Shown here: positions 14,030 to 23,669 of the stretch, one piece after another | Layout of the letters: each line of letters begins with the position of its first letter | Position numbering within the stretch: position 1 is the first letter of the stretch | NCBI GenBank assembly: GCA_902800365.1 | Contig: CADCEF010000029.1 | Location: 1 to 36,649, forward strand | Direction of reading: 5' to 3' | Origin: an uncultured Prevotella sp. | GTDB taxonomy: Bacteria > Bacteroidota > Bacteroidia > Bacteroidales > Bacteroidaceae | Length of the DNA: 36,649 nt | Program-made: the position numbers and the translations under genes | Notes under the pieces: model-generated | What the model saw: the letters and a program-made list of their open reading frames with translations, nothing else | Database searches by the model: none | What the model was told of the DNA's origin: nothing

Positions 14030-14770
14030 TTAATCGGGCAAAATCGGTCCATTTCCACCTCCAATGTTAACATCAACCGAACGACGAATTGCTGCCGTAA
14101 CAAATGTTTTTGCTTTGCTCACCGCATCGTGAATATTGCATCCAAGTGCCAAGTTTGACGCTATAGCCGACGACAGAGTACACCCCGTGCCGTGCAAATT
14201 CCGGGTTACTATGCGCTCGGTAGAATATTCCATCTTGGTGCCATCTGGCAGATGTAGCACATCGGTCATCACATCGCCATCAGCATGCCCACCTTTCAGC
14301 AGATAAGCGTATGGACTCAAACAGTCGCCAAGTCGTTCCGCCTCAGGCAGATTGGGAGTGATGAGCGTGCAGAGCGGAAACAGATGGGTGGTGATATACT
14401 TTATGGCATCGGGCTGCATAAGACAGAAGCCGCTTGTTGACACCATCACCGGATCGTAGACCACAGGCACAGGATGCTGCTGCAGATAGGGTTTCAACTC
14501 TTCTACTATCGCCTCAGCCACATCCTTATTAGGAATCATACCTATCTTTATTGCCGCAGGTTTAAGATCGGTTAGCACCGCATCTATCTGCGATGCAACC
14601 ACGCCAGCAGGCACAGCCAACGATGCATGCACACCTAAGGTATTCTGCGAGGTGATAGAGGTTATTACTGTGGCACCATAGCAACCATGTGCCGTAATGG
14701 TTTTAAGGTCTTGCTGGATACCGGCACCTGCCGATGAGTCGCTGCCAGCTATTGTCAATACTACTTCCAT
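14030..14770 (-). CDS. thiD: Hydroxymethylpyrimidine / phosphomethylpyrimidine kinase ThiD
   Basis: A 246-residue cytoplasmic kinase that phosphorylates HMP and then HMP-P to HMP-PP, the pyrimidine half of thiamin. The ribokinase-fold signatures are clear: VLTIAGSDSSAGAGIQQDLKT at the start, DPVMVSTSG in the middle, and LLKGGH plus NLHGTGCTLSSAIAS near the end with the catalytic DGTGC-type anion hole (here HGTGC). The length is normal for ThiD. It is the last gene of the thiamin operon and overlaps the preceding gene by 10 bases. Confidence 0.95.
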   Translation of the reverse strand: MEVVLTIAGSDSSAGAGIQQDLKTITAHGCYGATVITSITSQNTLGVHASLAVPAGVVASQIDAVLTDLKPAAIKIGMIPNKDVAEAIVEELKPYLQQHPVPVVYDPVMVSTSGFCLMQPDAIKYITTHLFPLCTLITPNLPEAERLGDCLSPYAYLLKGGHADGDVMTDVLHLPDGTKMEYSTERIVTRNLHGTGCTLSSAIASNLALGCNIHDAVSKAKTFVTAAIRRSVDVNIGGGNGPILPD

Positions 14771-15324
14771 GCGTCGCCGAGGATCATGGCTCCTCCGAAG
14801 CCCATTTTTAAAACATCGTCTATCTTATCGAAAGTAACGCCACCCAGCGCCATAACACGCTCGTCTATCAGTCCCTGCCTACGAGCCTCAGCAATCTGTT
14901 CGGCAGTAAATGCCGAATTGTAACCGGGCTTTGAAATGCTGTCAAAAATAGGACTAAGACTCATATAGACATAAGGTTTACGGCGGCATTCAGCCAAAAA
15001 GTCCAGTGAGTGGCACGATATGCTTACAGCCCCTTTATATCCCTCGGGTGGCTGCGCGTTGCGGCTATTCAGGTGAATGCCGCGCAGATTATACTTCACA
15101 GCCAGCTTAAAGCAATCGTGCAGCACAAGGCGTGGATAAAGTTCTGAGGGCAGTGCCTGGATAAGGCGCTGAAGCTTAACAAGCTGTTCCAGTCGGGCAA
15201 GCTGATCTGCCCTATCCAGCGGTTTGCGGATATGCACTATATCCGCAGTTCCGCTCGATAGCAACTGGACGATTCGCTCTGCCTCGCCCTCGAAAAAATA
15301 TGGTTGAGTAATTACTATTATCAT
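14761..15324 (-). CDS. Second ThiE/TenI-like protein
   Basis: A 187-residue TIM-barrel protein of the thiamin phosphate synthase/TenI superfamily. The start MIIVITQP is chosen because its ATG overlaps the thiH stop as ATGA; an upstream in-frame ATG would lie inside thiH. Family landmarks are altered: VHIRKP replaces the usual QLR.K, LHDCFKLAVKYNLRGIHLNSRN replaces the DR..LA...ADGVHLG block, and GP.F.T becomes SPIFDSISKPGY. It is therefore a divergent paralogue of the true ThiE at 19663. By analogy with TenI it may aromatise the thiazole phosphate tautomer made by ThiG, or be a second synthase. Which of the two cannot be settled here. Confidence 0.75.
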   Translation of the reverse strand: MIIVITQPYFFEGEAERIVQLLSSGTADIVHIRKPLDRADQLARLEQLVKLQRLIQALPSELYPRLVLHDCFKLAVKYNLRGIHLNSRNAQPPEGYKGAVSISCHSLDFLAECRRKPYVYMSLSPIFDSISKPGYNSAFTAEQIAEARRQGLIDERVMALGGVTFDKIDDVLKMGFGGAMILGDAWK

Positions 15325-16454
15325 ACACACTTGCGAAACATATCGAACGATGCATCCCAATCCTTCCAAACAGGCTCGCGGCCCAGTTCCTTCAGTCGGG
15401 CGTTTATCACCTTAGCCGTGCGCTCATCGCTCACCGTAAACTGCTCAAGCGCCTGCGGATAGGTATGGTATCCGCCAGGATTAACATGGCTTTCGGCCGA
15501 CATGGTTGTAACGCCAAGTGTACACATATTATCGCGTATGTAGGCAGGCTCGCGTGTAGAGTACGATATGTCGACGTCGTGGTCGAAGATACGCATTGCA
15601 AACGTGGCCTGAGCCAACTCGCGATCGGTCATAAAACAGTTAGGTTGGAATCCCTCGTTTTGTGCAGGGCGCATGCGGGGGAAGTTGATGGAGTACTTGG
15701 TGCGCCAGTAGTGTTTCTGCAGATAGCGCAGGTGATGGGCCATCATAGTTACATCGGTGCGCCACTCTTTTTCCAGTCCTATCAGTACGCCCATACCTAT
15801 AGAGTGTACCCCAGCCTGCCCCATACGGTCGAATCCGTCGCAACGCCACTCAAAACGGCTCTTCATGCCTCGGGGATGATACAACTGGTAGTGCTCGCGG
15901 TTATAGGTCTCCTGAAAGCATATCACACCGTTCAGTCCGTGGTGGGTAAGCTCGCGATACTCCTCCATCTTAAGCGGCATAACCTCTATCTTTATGTTCG
16001 AGAAATATCGCTTGGCTATGTCGATGGCCTTGGCCAGATAAGGCACACCCGCCTTAGCAGGATTCTCGCCCGTTACCAGCAGGATATTCTCGAACGGAGC
16101 AAGCTTTTTAATCGCTTTATACTCGTCTTCAATCTGCTCGGGAGTAAGGATGGTGCGCGCCATAGGATTCTCGCGATGGAAACCGCAATACACGCACGAG
16201 TTACTGCAAGAGTTGGTGATGTAGAGCGGAATGAACATCGACATGGTTCTACCGAAACGCTCTTCGGTATATCTGCGCGACAGACGTGCCATCTGCTCAA
16301 GGTAAGGTTCGGCTGCTGGCGAGAGCAGCGCCATAAAATCGTTAATATCGCAACGACTCTTACTCAATGCACGGCGCACGTCGGCATCGGTCATTGATGC
16401 AATACGTTGGGTTGTCTCATCCCAGCTAATGTTTTTTAGTTCGTCTGAAAACAT
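15321..16454 (-). CDS. thiH: 2-iminoacetate synthase ThiH
   Basis: A 377-residue radical-SAM enzyme that cleaves tyrosine to dehydroglycine (2-iminoacetate) and p-cresol for thiazole synthesis; it is the anaerobic alternative to glycine oxidase ThiO. The iron-sulfur motif C83-x3-C87-x2-C90 lies in ITNSCSNSCVYCGFHR. ThiH features such as FQETYNREHYQLYHP, GMGVLIGLE and SINFPRMRPA follow, with the C-terminal FTVSDERT region. Length is normal. It lies 3 bases after thiF and overlaps the TenI-like gene by 4 nt. Confidence 0.95.
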   Translation of the reverse strand: MFSDELKNISWDETTQRIASMTDADVRRALSKSRCDINDFMALLSPAAEPYLEQMARLSRRYTEERFGRTMSMFIPLYITNSCSNSCVYCGFHRENPMARTILTPEQIEDEYKAIKKLAPFENILLVTGENPAKAGVPYLAKAIDIAKRYFSNIKIEVMPLKMEEYRELTHHGLNGVICFQETYNREHYQLYHPRGMKSRFEWRCDGFDRMGQAGVHSIGMGVLIGLEKEWRTDVTMMAHHLRYLQKHYWRTKYSINFPRMRPAQNEGFQPNCFMTDRELAQATFAMRIFDHDVDISYSTREPAYIRDNMCTLGVTTMSAESHVNPGGYHTYPQALEQFTVSDERTAKVINARLKELGREPVWKDWDASFDMFRKCV

Positions 16455-16457
16455 TTT

Positions 16458-17258
16458 CTATTTTGATTTACAGGGTTGAAATGCATATTCCTTTAGTTCG
16501 CGTATAGATGGATTTGCACCGCATAGATCGCAATCTGTGCGATGCGGGAAATCAAAGCGGTTCCACTGCATGCTAAGTGCATCGAAGGTAAGCATGCTAT
16601 TGGTGAGCAACTGCCCTACTCCAGCTAAGTATTTTATACACTCAGTGGCCTGAACGGTGCCAAGCATACCGGCTATAGAGCCAAGCACGCCTACCATAGC
16701 ACAAGTCTCAACATCCTTCTTAGCCGGAGGCTCTGGAAACAGGCATCGGTAGCAAGCCGAGCCGGGCACATGCGTCATCAGCTGTCCGCTGTATCTGTTT
16801 ATCCCGCCCATCGAGAAAGCCTTTTCCAGCATCACACAAGCATCGTTTACCAGATACTTAGTGGCAAAGTTATCGGTGCCGTCGATGATGAAGTCGTACG
16901 GACGGATAAGGTCCATAGCGTTCTGCTCGCTCAGATAGCACTCGTAGGTTTCTACCTTCACATCGGGGTTAATGGCGCTTATGCGTTCCTTGGCCACTTC
17001 TACCTTAGGGCGTCCCACATCGGGCGTGCTGTGCAGAACCTGCCTCTGCAGATTGGTAATGCTAACGGTGTCGCCATCAACAATGCCGATTGTGCCCACA
17101 CCTGCAGCAGCCAAATAGAGCGCCACAGGCGAGCCCAAGCCACCAGCGCCAACAAGCAGCACCTTCGACTGCAACAGCCGTTGCTGAGCCTCAGCACCAA
17201 AGCCTTCAAGCACTAAGTGCCGATTGTATCGCCTACGCTGTTCACTGCTCAGTTCCAT
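16458..17258 (-). CDS. thiF: ThiF-type sulfur-carrier adenylyltransferase
   Basis: A 266-residue E1-like enzyme that adenylates the C-terminal glycine of ThiS so that sulfur can be loaded. It shows the ATP-binding LLVGAGGLGSPVALYLAAAG (about 35-54), LQRQVLH, IDGTDNFATKYLVND, and two Cys pairs for structural zinc (CYRC and CDLC). MoeB/ThiF/HesA family members look alike; the thiamin operon makes ThiF the best name, although it could also serve MoaD. The spacer between it and thiC is built of TTTAAT-type repeats. Confidence 0.9.
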   Translation of the reverse strand: MELSSEQRRRYNRHLVLEGFGAEAQQRLLQSKVLLVGAGGLGSPVALYLAAAGVGTIGIVDGDTVSITNLQRQVLHSTPDVGRPKVEVAKERISAINPDVKVETYECYLSEQNAMDLIRPYDFIIDGTDNFATKYLVNDACVMLEKAFSMGGINRYSGQLMTHVPGSACYRCLFPEPPAKKDVETCAMVGVLGSIAGMLGTVQATECIKYLAGVGQLLTNSMLTFDALSMQWNRFDFPHRTDCDLCGANPSIRELKEYAFQPCKSK

Positions 17259-18875
<1,617 letters not shown>

Positions 18876-18896
18876 TTAAAGATTAATCATTAAACA

Positions 18897-19670
18897 TTAA
18901 ACATTTAAGAACGCAGTGAGGGGACTTGAGGCTTCGGCGCTATCGGCGATGGCTCCAAGACCAGCCTCAAAGGCCTGACGTCCGGCAATCACAGCCTGAC
19001 GGAAGGCATCGGCCATTGCCACTGGATCACCTGCTACAGCAATCGCTGTATTCACCAACACGCAGTCGGCACCCATCTCCATAGCCTCAGCAGCATGACT
19101 TGGTGCGCCTATGCCTGCATCAACCACTACGGGCACAGTGGCCTGGTCGATTATTATCTGCAGGAAGTCCTTCATACGCAGTCCTTTGTTAGTACCAATT
19201 GGTGCAGCTAGTGGCATCACGGTTGCCGCACCAGCCTCCTCAAGATGCTTGCACAGTGTTGGGTCGGCCTGACAATAAGGCAATACCACAAATCCAAGTT
19301 TCACCAATTGTTCGGTAGCTTTAAGAGTCTCAACCGAATCGGGCAAAAGATAGCGTGGATCGGGATGAATCTCAAGCTTAAGCCAGTTGGTTCCGAAAGC
19401 CTCGCGTGCCATCTGAGCTGCAAACACAGCCTCCTCGGCATTACGCACACCCGATGTGTTTGGCAACAATTGAATCTTTTTGTTCTGTGTGATGTGTGTA
19501 AGCAGGTCGTCGTTCTCGTCATCCAGCTCTACACGCTTCATCGCAACTGTTACCATTTCTGTTCCTGAAACATCGATGGCACGAGCCATAAGTTCGTTGT
19601 TATTGAACTTACCTGTGCCTAAAAACAAGCGTGAGTTGAACTCACGCCCAGCAATTACTAATTTACTCAT
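18897..19670 (-). CDS. thiG: Thiazole synthase ThiG
   Basis: A 257-residue TIM-barrel enzyme that joins deoxyxylulose phosphate, 2-iminoacetate and ThiS-carried sulfur into the thiazole phosphate. Seen: [19 protein letters not shown] at the start, [83 protein letters not shown]. All are ThiG hallmarks. The start overlaps the thiE stop by 8 bases. The stop codon lies in an AT-rich repeat spacer that continues to thiC. Confidence 0.97.
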   Translation of the reverse strand: MSKLVIAGREFNSRLFLGTGKFNNNELMARAIDVSGTEMVTVAMKRVELDDENDDLLTHITQNKKIQLLPNTSGVRNAEEAVFAAQMAREAFGTNWLKLEIHPDPRYLLPDSVETLKATEQLVKLGFVVLPYCQADPTLCKHLEEAGAATVMPLAAPIGTNKGLRMKDFLQIIIDQATVPVVVDAGIGAPSHAAEAMEMGADCVLVNTAIAVAGDPVAMADAFRQAVIAGRQAFEAGLGAIADSAEASSPLTAFLNV

Positions 19671-20283
19671 GATTGATTATGTTTAATATATTCTTCATTT
19701 TCTGTGCTGGGTTGTCGGCACGCAGCACAGTGCCGCTAAGGGCAATGCCTGTTATGCCGGTGGCAAGAATAGCGGGGATGTCATCCTCGGTAATTCCCCC
19801 TATTGCCACAATTGGTATGTTTATGTCAGCAGCCCGCATCTGGCTCACTATGCTACTATAACCATCTAGTCCTAGTACGGGCGAAAGTTTCTTTTTGGTG
19901 GTAGTGAAACGAAACGGACCACAACCAATATAATCGGCCGACTGTTCGTAATGCATCTTCACATCCTCAAAAGTGTTTGCCGTGCCTCCGATGATAAAGT
20001 CAGGGCCAAGAATCCTGCGAGCCTCTCTTATTGGCATATCGTTTTTACCAAGATGCACACCATCGGCTTTTATCTCGCGCACCAGTTGCACGCGATCGTC
20101 TATCACAAAGGTAGCACCAGCCTCTCTGCACATCTGCTGTGCCTTCAAGGCTATCGGGCACACCTCATCATCGGTAGCATCCTTCATACGCAGCTGAATC
20201 CACTTGCATCCGCCCTCAAGTGCAAGGCGGATACTATCCAGGTAGCTGTAACGCTCAGTATAATGCGAAATGAACTGTAACAT
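19663..20283 (-). CDS. thiE: Thiamin phosphate synthase ThiE
   Basis: A 206-residue enzyme that couples HMP-PP with thiazole phosphate to give thiamin phosphate. The start MLQFISHY at 20283 is preferred because it lies just after the thiS stop with AAGG in front; a longer frame from 20301 would overlap thiS. Canonical motifs are kept: [69 protein letters not shown]. This is clearly the functional ThiE compared with the divergent copy at 14761. Confidence 0.95.
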   Translation of the reverse strand: MLQFISHYTERYSYLDSIRLALEGGCKWIQLRMKDATDDEVCPIALKAQQMCREAGATFVIDDRVQLVREIKADGVHLGKNDMPIREARRILGPDFIIGGTANTFEDVKMHYEQSADYIGCGPFRFTTTKKKLSPVLGLDGYSSIVSQMRAADINIPIVAIGGITEDDIPAILATGITGIALSGTVLRADNPAQKMKNILNIINHE

Positions 20284-20288
20284 ATGCC

Positions 20289-20486
20289 TTACCCCCCGCA
20301 TGCAGCTTTGATAATAGTGATACTTGCGCCCTCCTGGAGTATTGTGTCACCCCAAGAGCTACGTGGTTTCAACTGATTATCGATGGCTATTGCCACACCA
20401 TTCTGTGGCAACTGCAATTGGGCGGCAAGCTCATTCAGATTTACGGCTTGCGTCTCGTGTTGTTTGTTGTTGATAGTTACTTTCAT
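20289..20486 (-). CDS. thiS: Sulfur carrier protein ThiS
   Basis: A 65-residue beta-grasp protein that carries sulfur as a C-terminal thiocarboxylate to ThiG. It starts MKVTINNKQH at 20486, directly after the riboswitch, and ends in the essential Gly-Gly (KAACGG). A longer frame from 20516 would start inside the riboswitch and is rejected. The first gene of the operon is thus the carrier used by the downstream ThiF and ThiG. Confidence 0.93.
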   Translation of the reverse strand: MKVTINNKQHETQAVNLNELAAQLQLPQNGVAIAIDNQLKPRSSWGDTILQEGASITIIKAACGG

Positions 20487-20490
20487 ATTT

Positions 20491-20572
20491 CTTTCCTCCG
20501 ACGGCATTACCCGCATCAGGTTCTATGGGTATTTTCTCAGCTTCGGCACACGCCTCAGCACCCCGAATATTA
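20491..20572 (-). promoter_or_regulatory. TPP riboswitch (THI element)
   Basis: Read leftward, the conserved blocks appear in order: GGGGTGCTGAGG, GCTGAGA, ATACCC, GAACCTGATGCGGGTAATGCC and CGGAGGAA, the last also serving as ribosome binding site for thiS. These are the sensor helix and pyrophosphate-binding helix of TPP aptamers. The Shine-Dalgarno is part of the aptamer end, so binding of TPP probably blocks translation; no separate terminator is seen. Confidence 0.95.
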
Positions 20573-20584
20573 TTAAATTCGGTG

Positions 20585-20615
20585 CAAAAGTAACACTTTA
20601 TTTTCAAACCAACAA
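20585..20615 (-). promoter_or_regulatory. Promoter of the thiamin operon
   Basis: TTG (complement of 20613-20615), 20 bases, TACTTTTG (complement of 20585-20592). Transcription would begin about 8 bases before the riboswitch. Confidence 0.75.
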
Positions 20616-20635
20616 ATAATTAATTACTTTTTTAC

Positions 20636-21391
20636 CTAAAAATCTGCATCATCTAATACTGGGAACTTCTTTCGGAAACGTTTCAGTGCTTCCATATCCA
20701 GCTCGGCAGCAGCAGTCTCAACCACCCCTGGAGTGCATGCTGCAATAGCGTTTCCATAGGCGTCGATAATGACAGAATCACCAACATAATCGCAATTCTT
20801 ATCGCTACCCACAATGTTTACTCCAACCACAAAGCACTGGTTCTCTATGGCTCGGGCCTTGAGCAACGTCTGCCACACATCACGACGTTTCTTAGGCCAG
20901 TTGGCTACGTAGATAATAGCATCGTAGTCTTTATGGTTGCGCACAAATACAGGGAATCGCAAATCGTAGCACACCTGAAGCATGAATCTCACACCACACC
21001 ACTCTACTACAACACGACGGTCGCCTGCAACATAATCTTTATTCTCGCCGGCATACGAGAACAGATGGCGCTTGTCATAGTAATCAAAGGTACCATCGGG
21101 ACGAACAAAGTATAAGCGATTGCGCAACTTGCCTTCAGCATCAACAGTAGCCACACTACCTGCGATGGCGGCATTTATCCTGCTGGTCTGCTGTTGCATC
21201 CAGTCAAAAATCTGACGACCCTCAACGGCAGCATTCTGCGTAGAACCTTCGGCAAGGAAACCTGTAGCAAAGGTTTCGGCAAGCACATATAGATCGGCCC
21301 CTGGCTGTTTGTCAATCAGCGAGGATAGTTGCTGGAAGTTCCACTCAATATTGTTTTCGCGTATTTCGTGTTGTATTATTGCTACCTTCAT
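20636..21391 (-). CDS. Nitrilase-family omega-amidase-like hydrolase
   Basis: A 251-residue carbon-nitrogen hydrolase. The start MKVAIIQHEI at 21391 is preferred; a longer frame to 21493 runs through the divergent promoter. The catalytic triad is visible: Glu39 (LAETFATGF), Lys107 (DKRHLF) and Cys141 (QVCYDLRFP). The FATGF and HLFSYAGE segments match the YafV/Nit2 branch, which hydrolyses alpha-ketoglutaramate or alpha-ketosuccinamate to the keto acid and ammonia. It acts in the cytoplasm as a metabolite-repair enzyme after transamination by glutamine or methionine transaminases. It stands alone. Confidence 0.88.
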   Translation of the reverse strand: MKVAIIQHEIRENNIEWNFQQLSSLIDKQPGADLYVLAETFATGFLAEGSTQNAAVEGRQIFDWMQQQTSRINAAIAGSVATVDAEGKLRNRLYFVRPDGTFDYYDKRHLFSYAGENKDYVAGDRRVVVEWCGVRFMLQVCYDLRFPVFVRNHKDYDAIIYVANWPKKRRDVWQTLLKARAIENQCFVVGVNIVGSDKNCDYVGDSVIIDAYGNAIAACTPGVVETAAAELDMEALKRFRKKFPVLDDADF

Positions 21392-21418
21392 TATATACCT
21401 TATTATATTATGTGGCCA

Positions 21419-21477
21419 CAAAGATACAAAAAAATATGATAAACGTATATTGGATTCAGAAAATAATTGTAACTTTG
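21419..21477. promoter_or_regulatory. Divergent promoters
   Basis: TATCTTTG on the minus strand (complement of 21419-21426) for the amidase and TAACTTTG (21470-21477) on the plus strand for the phosphatase. The -33 parts are poor on both sides. Confidence 0.6.
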
Positions 21478-21503
21478 CCGCGAAATCAACCAAAAATATT
21501 ATT

Positions 21504-22811
21504 ATGTACTTTACAAAACTAACTATTATCAGTGCAGTAGCGGGTATAATAATGGTTACCCCGACAAAAGCACAAACTTCAAAAGCAGAATTGCGGGCTC
21601 ATCTTGAGCTGGCAAGTGGAAACTATTGTAACTATCCTACTCCTTCGGGCAATGTAACACCCGCACCAGCAGGCTACGAGCCATTCTATGTTACTCACTA
21701 CGGCCGACACGGGGCTCGCTACATGACCGACGATGACGCTTACAAATACGTTATCGGCAAGATGGACACAGCACAGATACGTGGCTGGCTGTCAGACAAA
21801 GGTAAAGAGGTTCTGAAAAGAGTTAGACTGGCTGCCGACAATGCATGGCACAGGGATGGCGATCTTACCCGCTTGGGTGCTCTGCAGCATCAGGGTATTG
21901 CTCACCGACTGGCAACCAACTACCCACAGTTGCTTATGCAACCTGTAAACGTAAAAGCCAACTCATCTACTGTTAGGCGCTGCATGCTGTCGATGGCAAA
22001 TTTCTGTCAGGAACTTAAGAGCATGAATCCAAAGCTAAACATCACAATGGATGCCAGCGAACACGACATGTACTACCTTATTCCAAACGACAGCATCTTC
22101 ATACCAAAGTCGGATACCGACGGCGCTCTGTATGACAAGCTCGATAAGTTCCGCCACGAGAAACTTAACGGTCGGAACCAGATAGCCATGCTGTTTAAAG
22201 ACCCTAAACAAGTGGGCGAGTTTGTCGACGGATATAAGTTTGCCAATGCTCTATGGAACATAGCAAGCAACATGCACTGTCTGCCAGAGCTGGGCTGGAG
22301 CTTCAACGACTTGTTTACTGAAGATGAGCTTATCGACGGTTTCCGAGTTTACAACGCCAGCTGGTGCCTGTGGGAGGGACTTATGCCGGGCTCACAGCAA
22401 AACTACTATGCCATCTATCCGCTGCTCAGGAACTTCCTCGACGAAGCCGACCAGCTGATAGCATCGGGTAAGAAAGAGGTTCGCCTGCGTTTCGGTCACG
22501 ACAGCGTGGTGCTGCCATTCTCATTTATCCTTGGTGTTAAGGAGGCCATCAACGGAACAGATGATATGGAGAACCTGCATAACACATTCGCCATCTTCCG
22601 ACTGATACCTATGGCGGGTAACATACAACTCATATTCTTCCGCAAGCAGGGCTCTGACGATATACTGGTAAAATTCCTGATGAACGAGAACGAGACATCA
22701 GTACCCATCAAAACCGACTGCTACCCCTTCTACCATTGGAAGGACGTAAGAACCTACTACCGCAATATGCTGAAAAAGGCAAACATAACCTATAAAAAGA
22801 AAAAATCATGA
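21504..22811 (+). CDS. Secreted histidine-type (acid) phosphatase
   Basis: A 435-residue exported phosphatase. The start at 21504 follows the promoter and gives a signal peptide (about 1-23, ending TKAQ). The branch-2 histidine phosphatase motif RHGAR (68-72) sits in VTHYGRHGARY, and the catalytic His-Asp is His332-Asp333 in RFGHDSVVLPF. Having His-Asp rather than His-Ala-Glu separates it from Bacteroides MINPP-type phytases. Substrates could be sugar phosphates or inositol phosphates in the periplasm. It overlaps the ROK gene by 4 nt, suggesting a link between periplasmic dephosphorylation and sugar uptake. Confidence 0.87.
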   Translation: MYFTKLTIISAVAGIIMVTPTKAQTSKAELRAHLELASGNYCNYPTPSGNVTPAPAGYEPFYVTHYGRHGARYMTDDDAYKYVIGKMDTAQIRGWLSDKGKEVLKRVRLAADNAWHRDGDLTRLGALQHQGIAHRLATNYPQLLMQPVNVKANSSTVRRCMLSMANFCQELKSMNPKLNITMDASEHDMYYLIPNDSIFIPKSDTDGALYDKLDKFRHEKLNGRNQIAMLFKDPKQVGEFVDGYKFANALWNIASNMHCLPELGWSFNDLFTEDELIDGFRVYNASWCLWEGLMPGSQQNYYAIYPLLRNFLDEADQLIASGKKEVRLRFGHDSVVLPFSFILGVKEAINGTDDMENLHNTFAIFRLIPMAGNIQLIFFRKQGSDDILVKFLMNENETSVPIKTDCYPFYHWKDVRTYYRNMLKKANITYKKKKS

Positions 22812-23632
22812 AGATAGCGATTGACCTGGGAGGCACCAACATGCGTGTCGGACTAACCAATGGGGCCACGGTGGTTGATACCGTGATAGAACCCTGCCCT
22901 GCAAAGGAGCCCGAAGAGGTGGTGCTCGACCAACTGAAACGACAGATCAGTCAGCTTATGAGTCCCGATGTTACAGGCATTGGTGTTGGTGTGCCATCGG
23001 TTGTCGACTGCAAGCATGGCATAGTTTACAACGTAGCTAACATACCTGCTTGGAAAGAGGTACACCTTAAGGACATTCTGGAAAAAGAGTTCGGTGTGCC
23101 AGTAGCCATAAATAACGATGCCAACTGCTTTGCCTTAGGAGCTTGGCGCTACGGTGAGGGACAAGGCACTAACGATATGGTTGGTCTCACCATGGGCACA
23201 GGCATTGGTGCTGGCATCATCATCGGCGGAAAACTGTATAACGGTGTAAACACAGGTGCAGGCGAGATTGGCTCGCTACCGTTCAAGGACGCAGACTATG
23301 AGTTCTACTGCAGCAGCCGGTTCTTCAGCAAGTTGCATGGCGACACGGGAGCTAACTTCGGCAAGCATGCACAGGCAGGCGACGAAGACGCTCTGGCCGT
23401 ATGGCAGGAGTTTGGCGAGAACGTAGGCGAACTTATTAAAGCCGTACTCTTTACTTATGCCCCTGAGGCTATCATCATTGGCGGTGGCATCGCCAGTGCA
23501 TTCTCTCTGTTCGAAACTGCAATGCGTAAGAAGCTGGAATCATTCCCCTACCCCGAGAATGTTGCAGCCACTCGCATTGTACCATCAACACTGCCCAATG
23601 CAGCAATGCTGGGGGCCTCAATCTTACATTAA
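22808..23632 (+). CDS. ROK-family sugar kinase, atypical (no zinc motif)
   Basis: A 274-residue cytoplasmic ROK protein. Present: ATP-binding DLGGTNMRVG (6-15), catalytic Asp104 in INNDANCFALG, MGTGIGAGIIIGGKL and the C-terminal IIIGGGIA. Missing: the usual GExGH is AGEIGSLPF, and the CxCGxxGC zinc motif is replaced by a short segment with one cysteine (168). No DNA-binding domain, so a kinase rather than a repressor. Substrate is probably a hexose or amino sugar; the downstream glucosaminidase makes glucosamine attractive (inference). It starts in the phosphatase stop (ATGA). Confidence 0.87.
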   Translation: MKIAIDLGGTNMRVGLTNGATVVDTVIEPCPAKEPEEVVLDQLKRQISQLMSPDVTGIGVGVPSVVDCKHGIVYNVANIPAWKEVHLKDILEKEFGVPVAINNDANCFALGAWRYGEGQGTNDMVGLTMGTGIGAGIIIGGKLYNGVNTGAGEIGSLPFKDADYEFYCSSRFFSKLHGDTGANFGKHAQAGDEDALAVWQEFGENVGELIKAVLFTYAPEAIIIGGGIASAFSLFETAMRKKLESFPYPENVAATRIVPSTLPNAAMLGASILH

Positions 23633-23668
23633 AGATTAAACATTAAACATTAAAAATTAAAAATTAAA
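23627..23668. repeat. Seven-base-phased ATTAAAC/ATTAAAA spacer
   Basis: Tandem units (AGATTAA, ACATTAA, ACATTAA, AAATTAA, AAATTAA) fill the gap between the ROK stop and the GH2 start. It may be a translation-initiation enhancer rather than a promoter; no TAnnTTTG is present. Confidence 0.6.
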
Positions 23669-23669
23669 A

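Noticed and set aside
15465-16397. 310-residue open frame on the plus strand
   Set aside because: Antisense shadow of thiH; its length comes from codon bias of the real gene.
20487-20516. Longer ThiS start
   Set aside because: It would begin inside the TPP aptamer; the ATG at 20486 sits just after the aptamer's Shine-Dalgarno.
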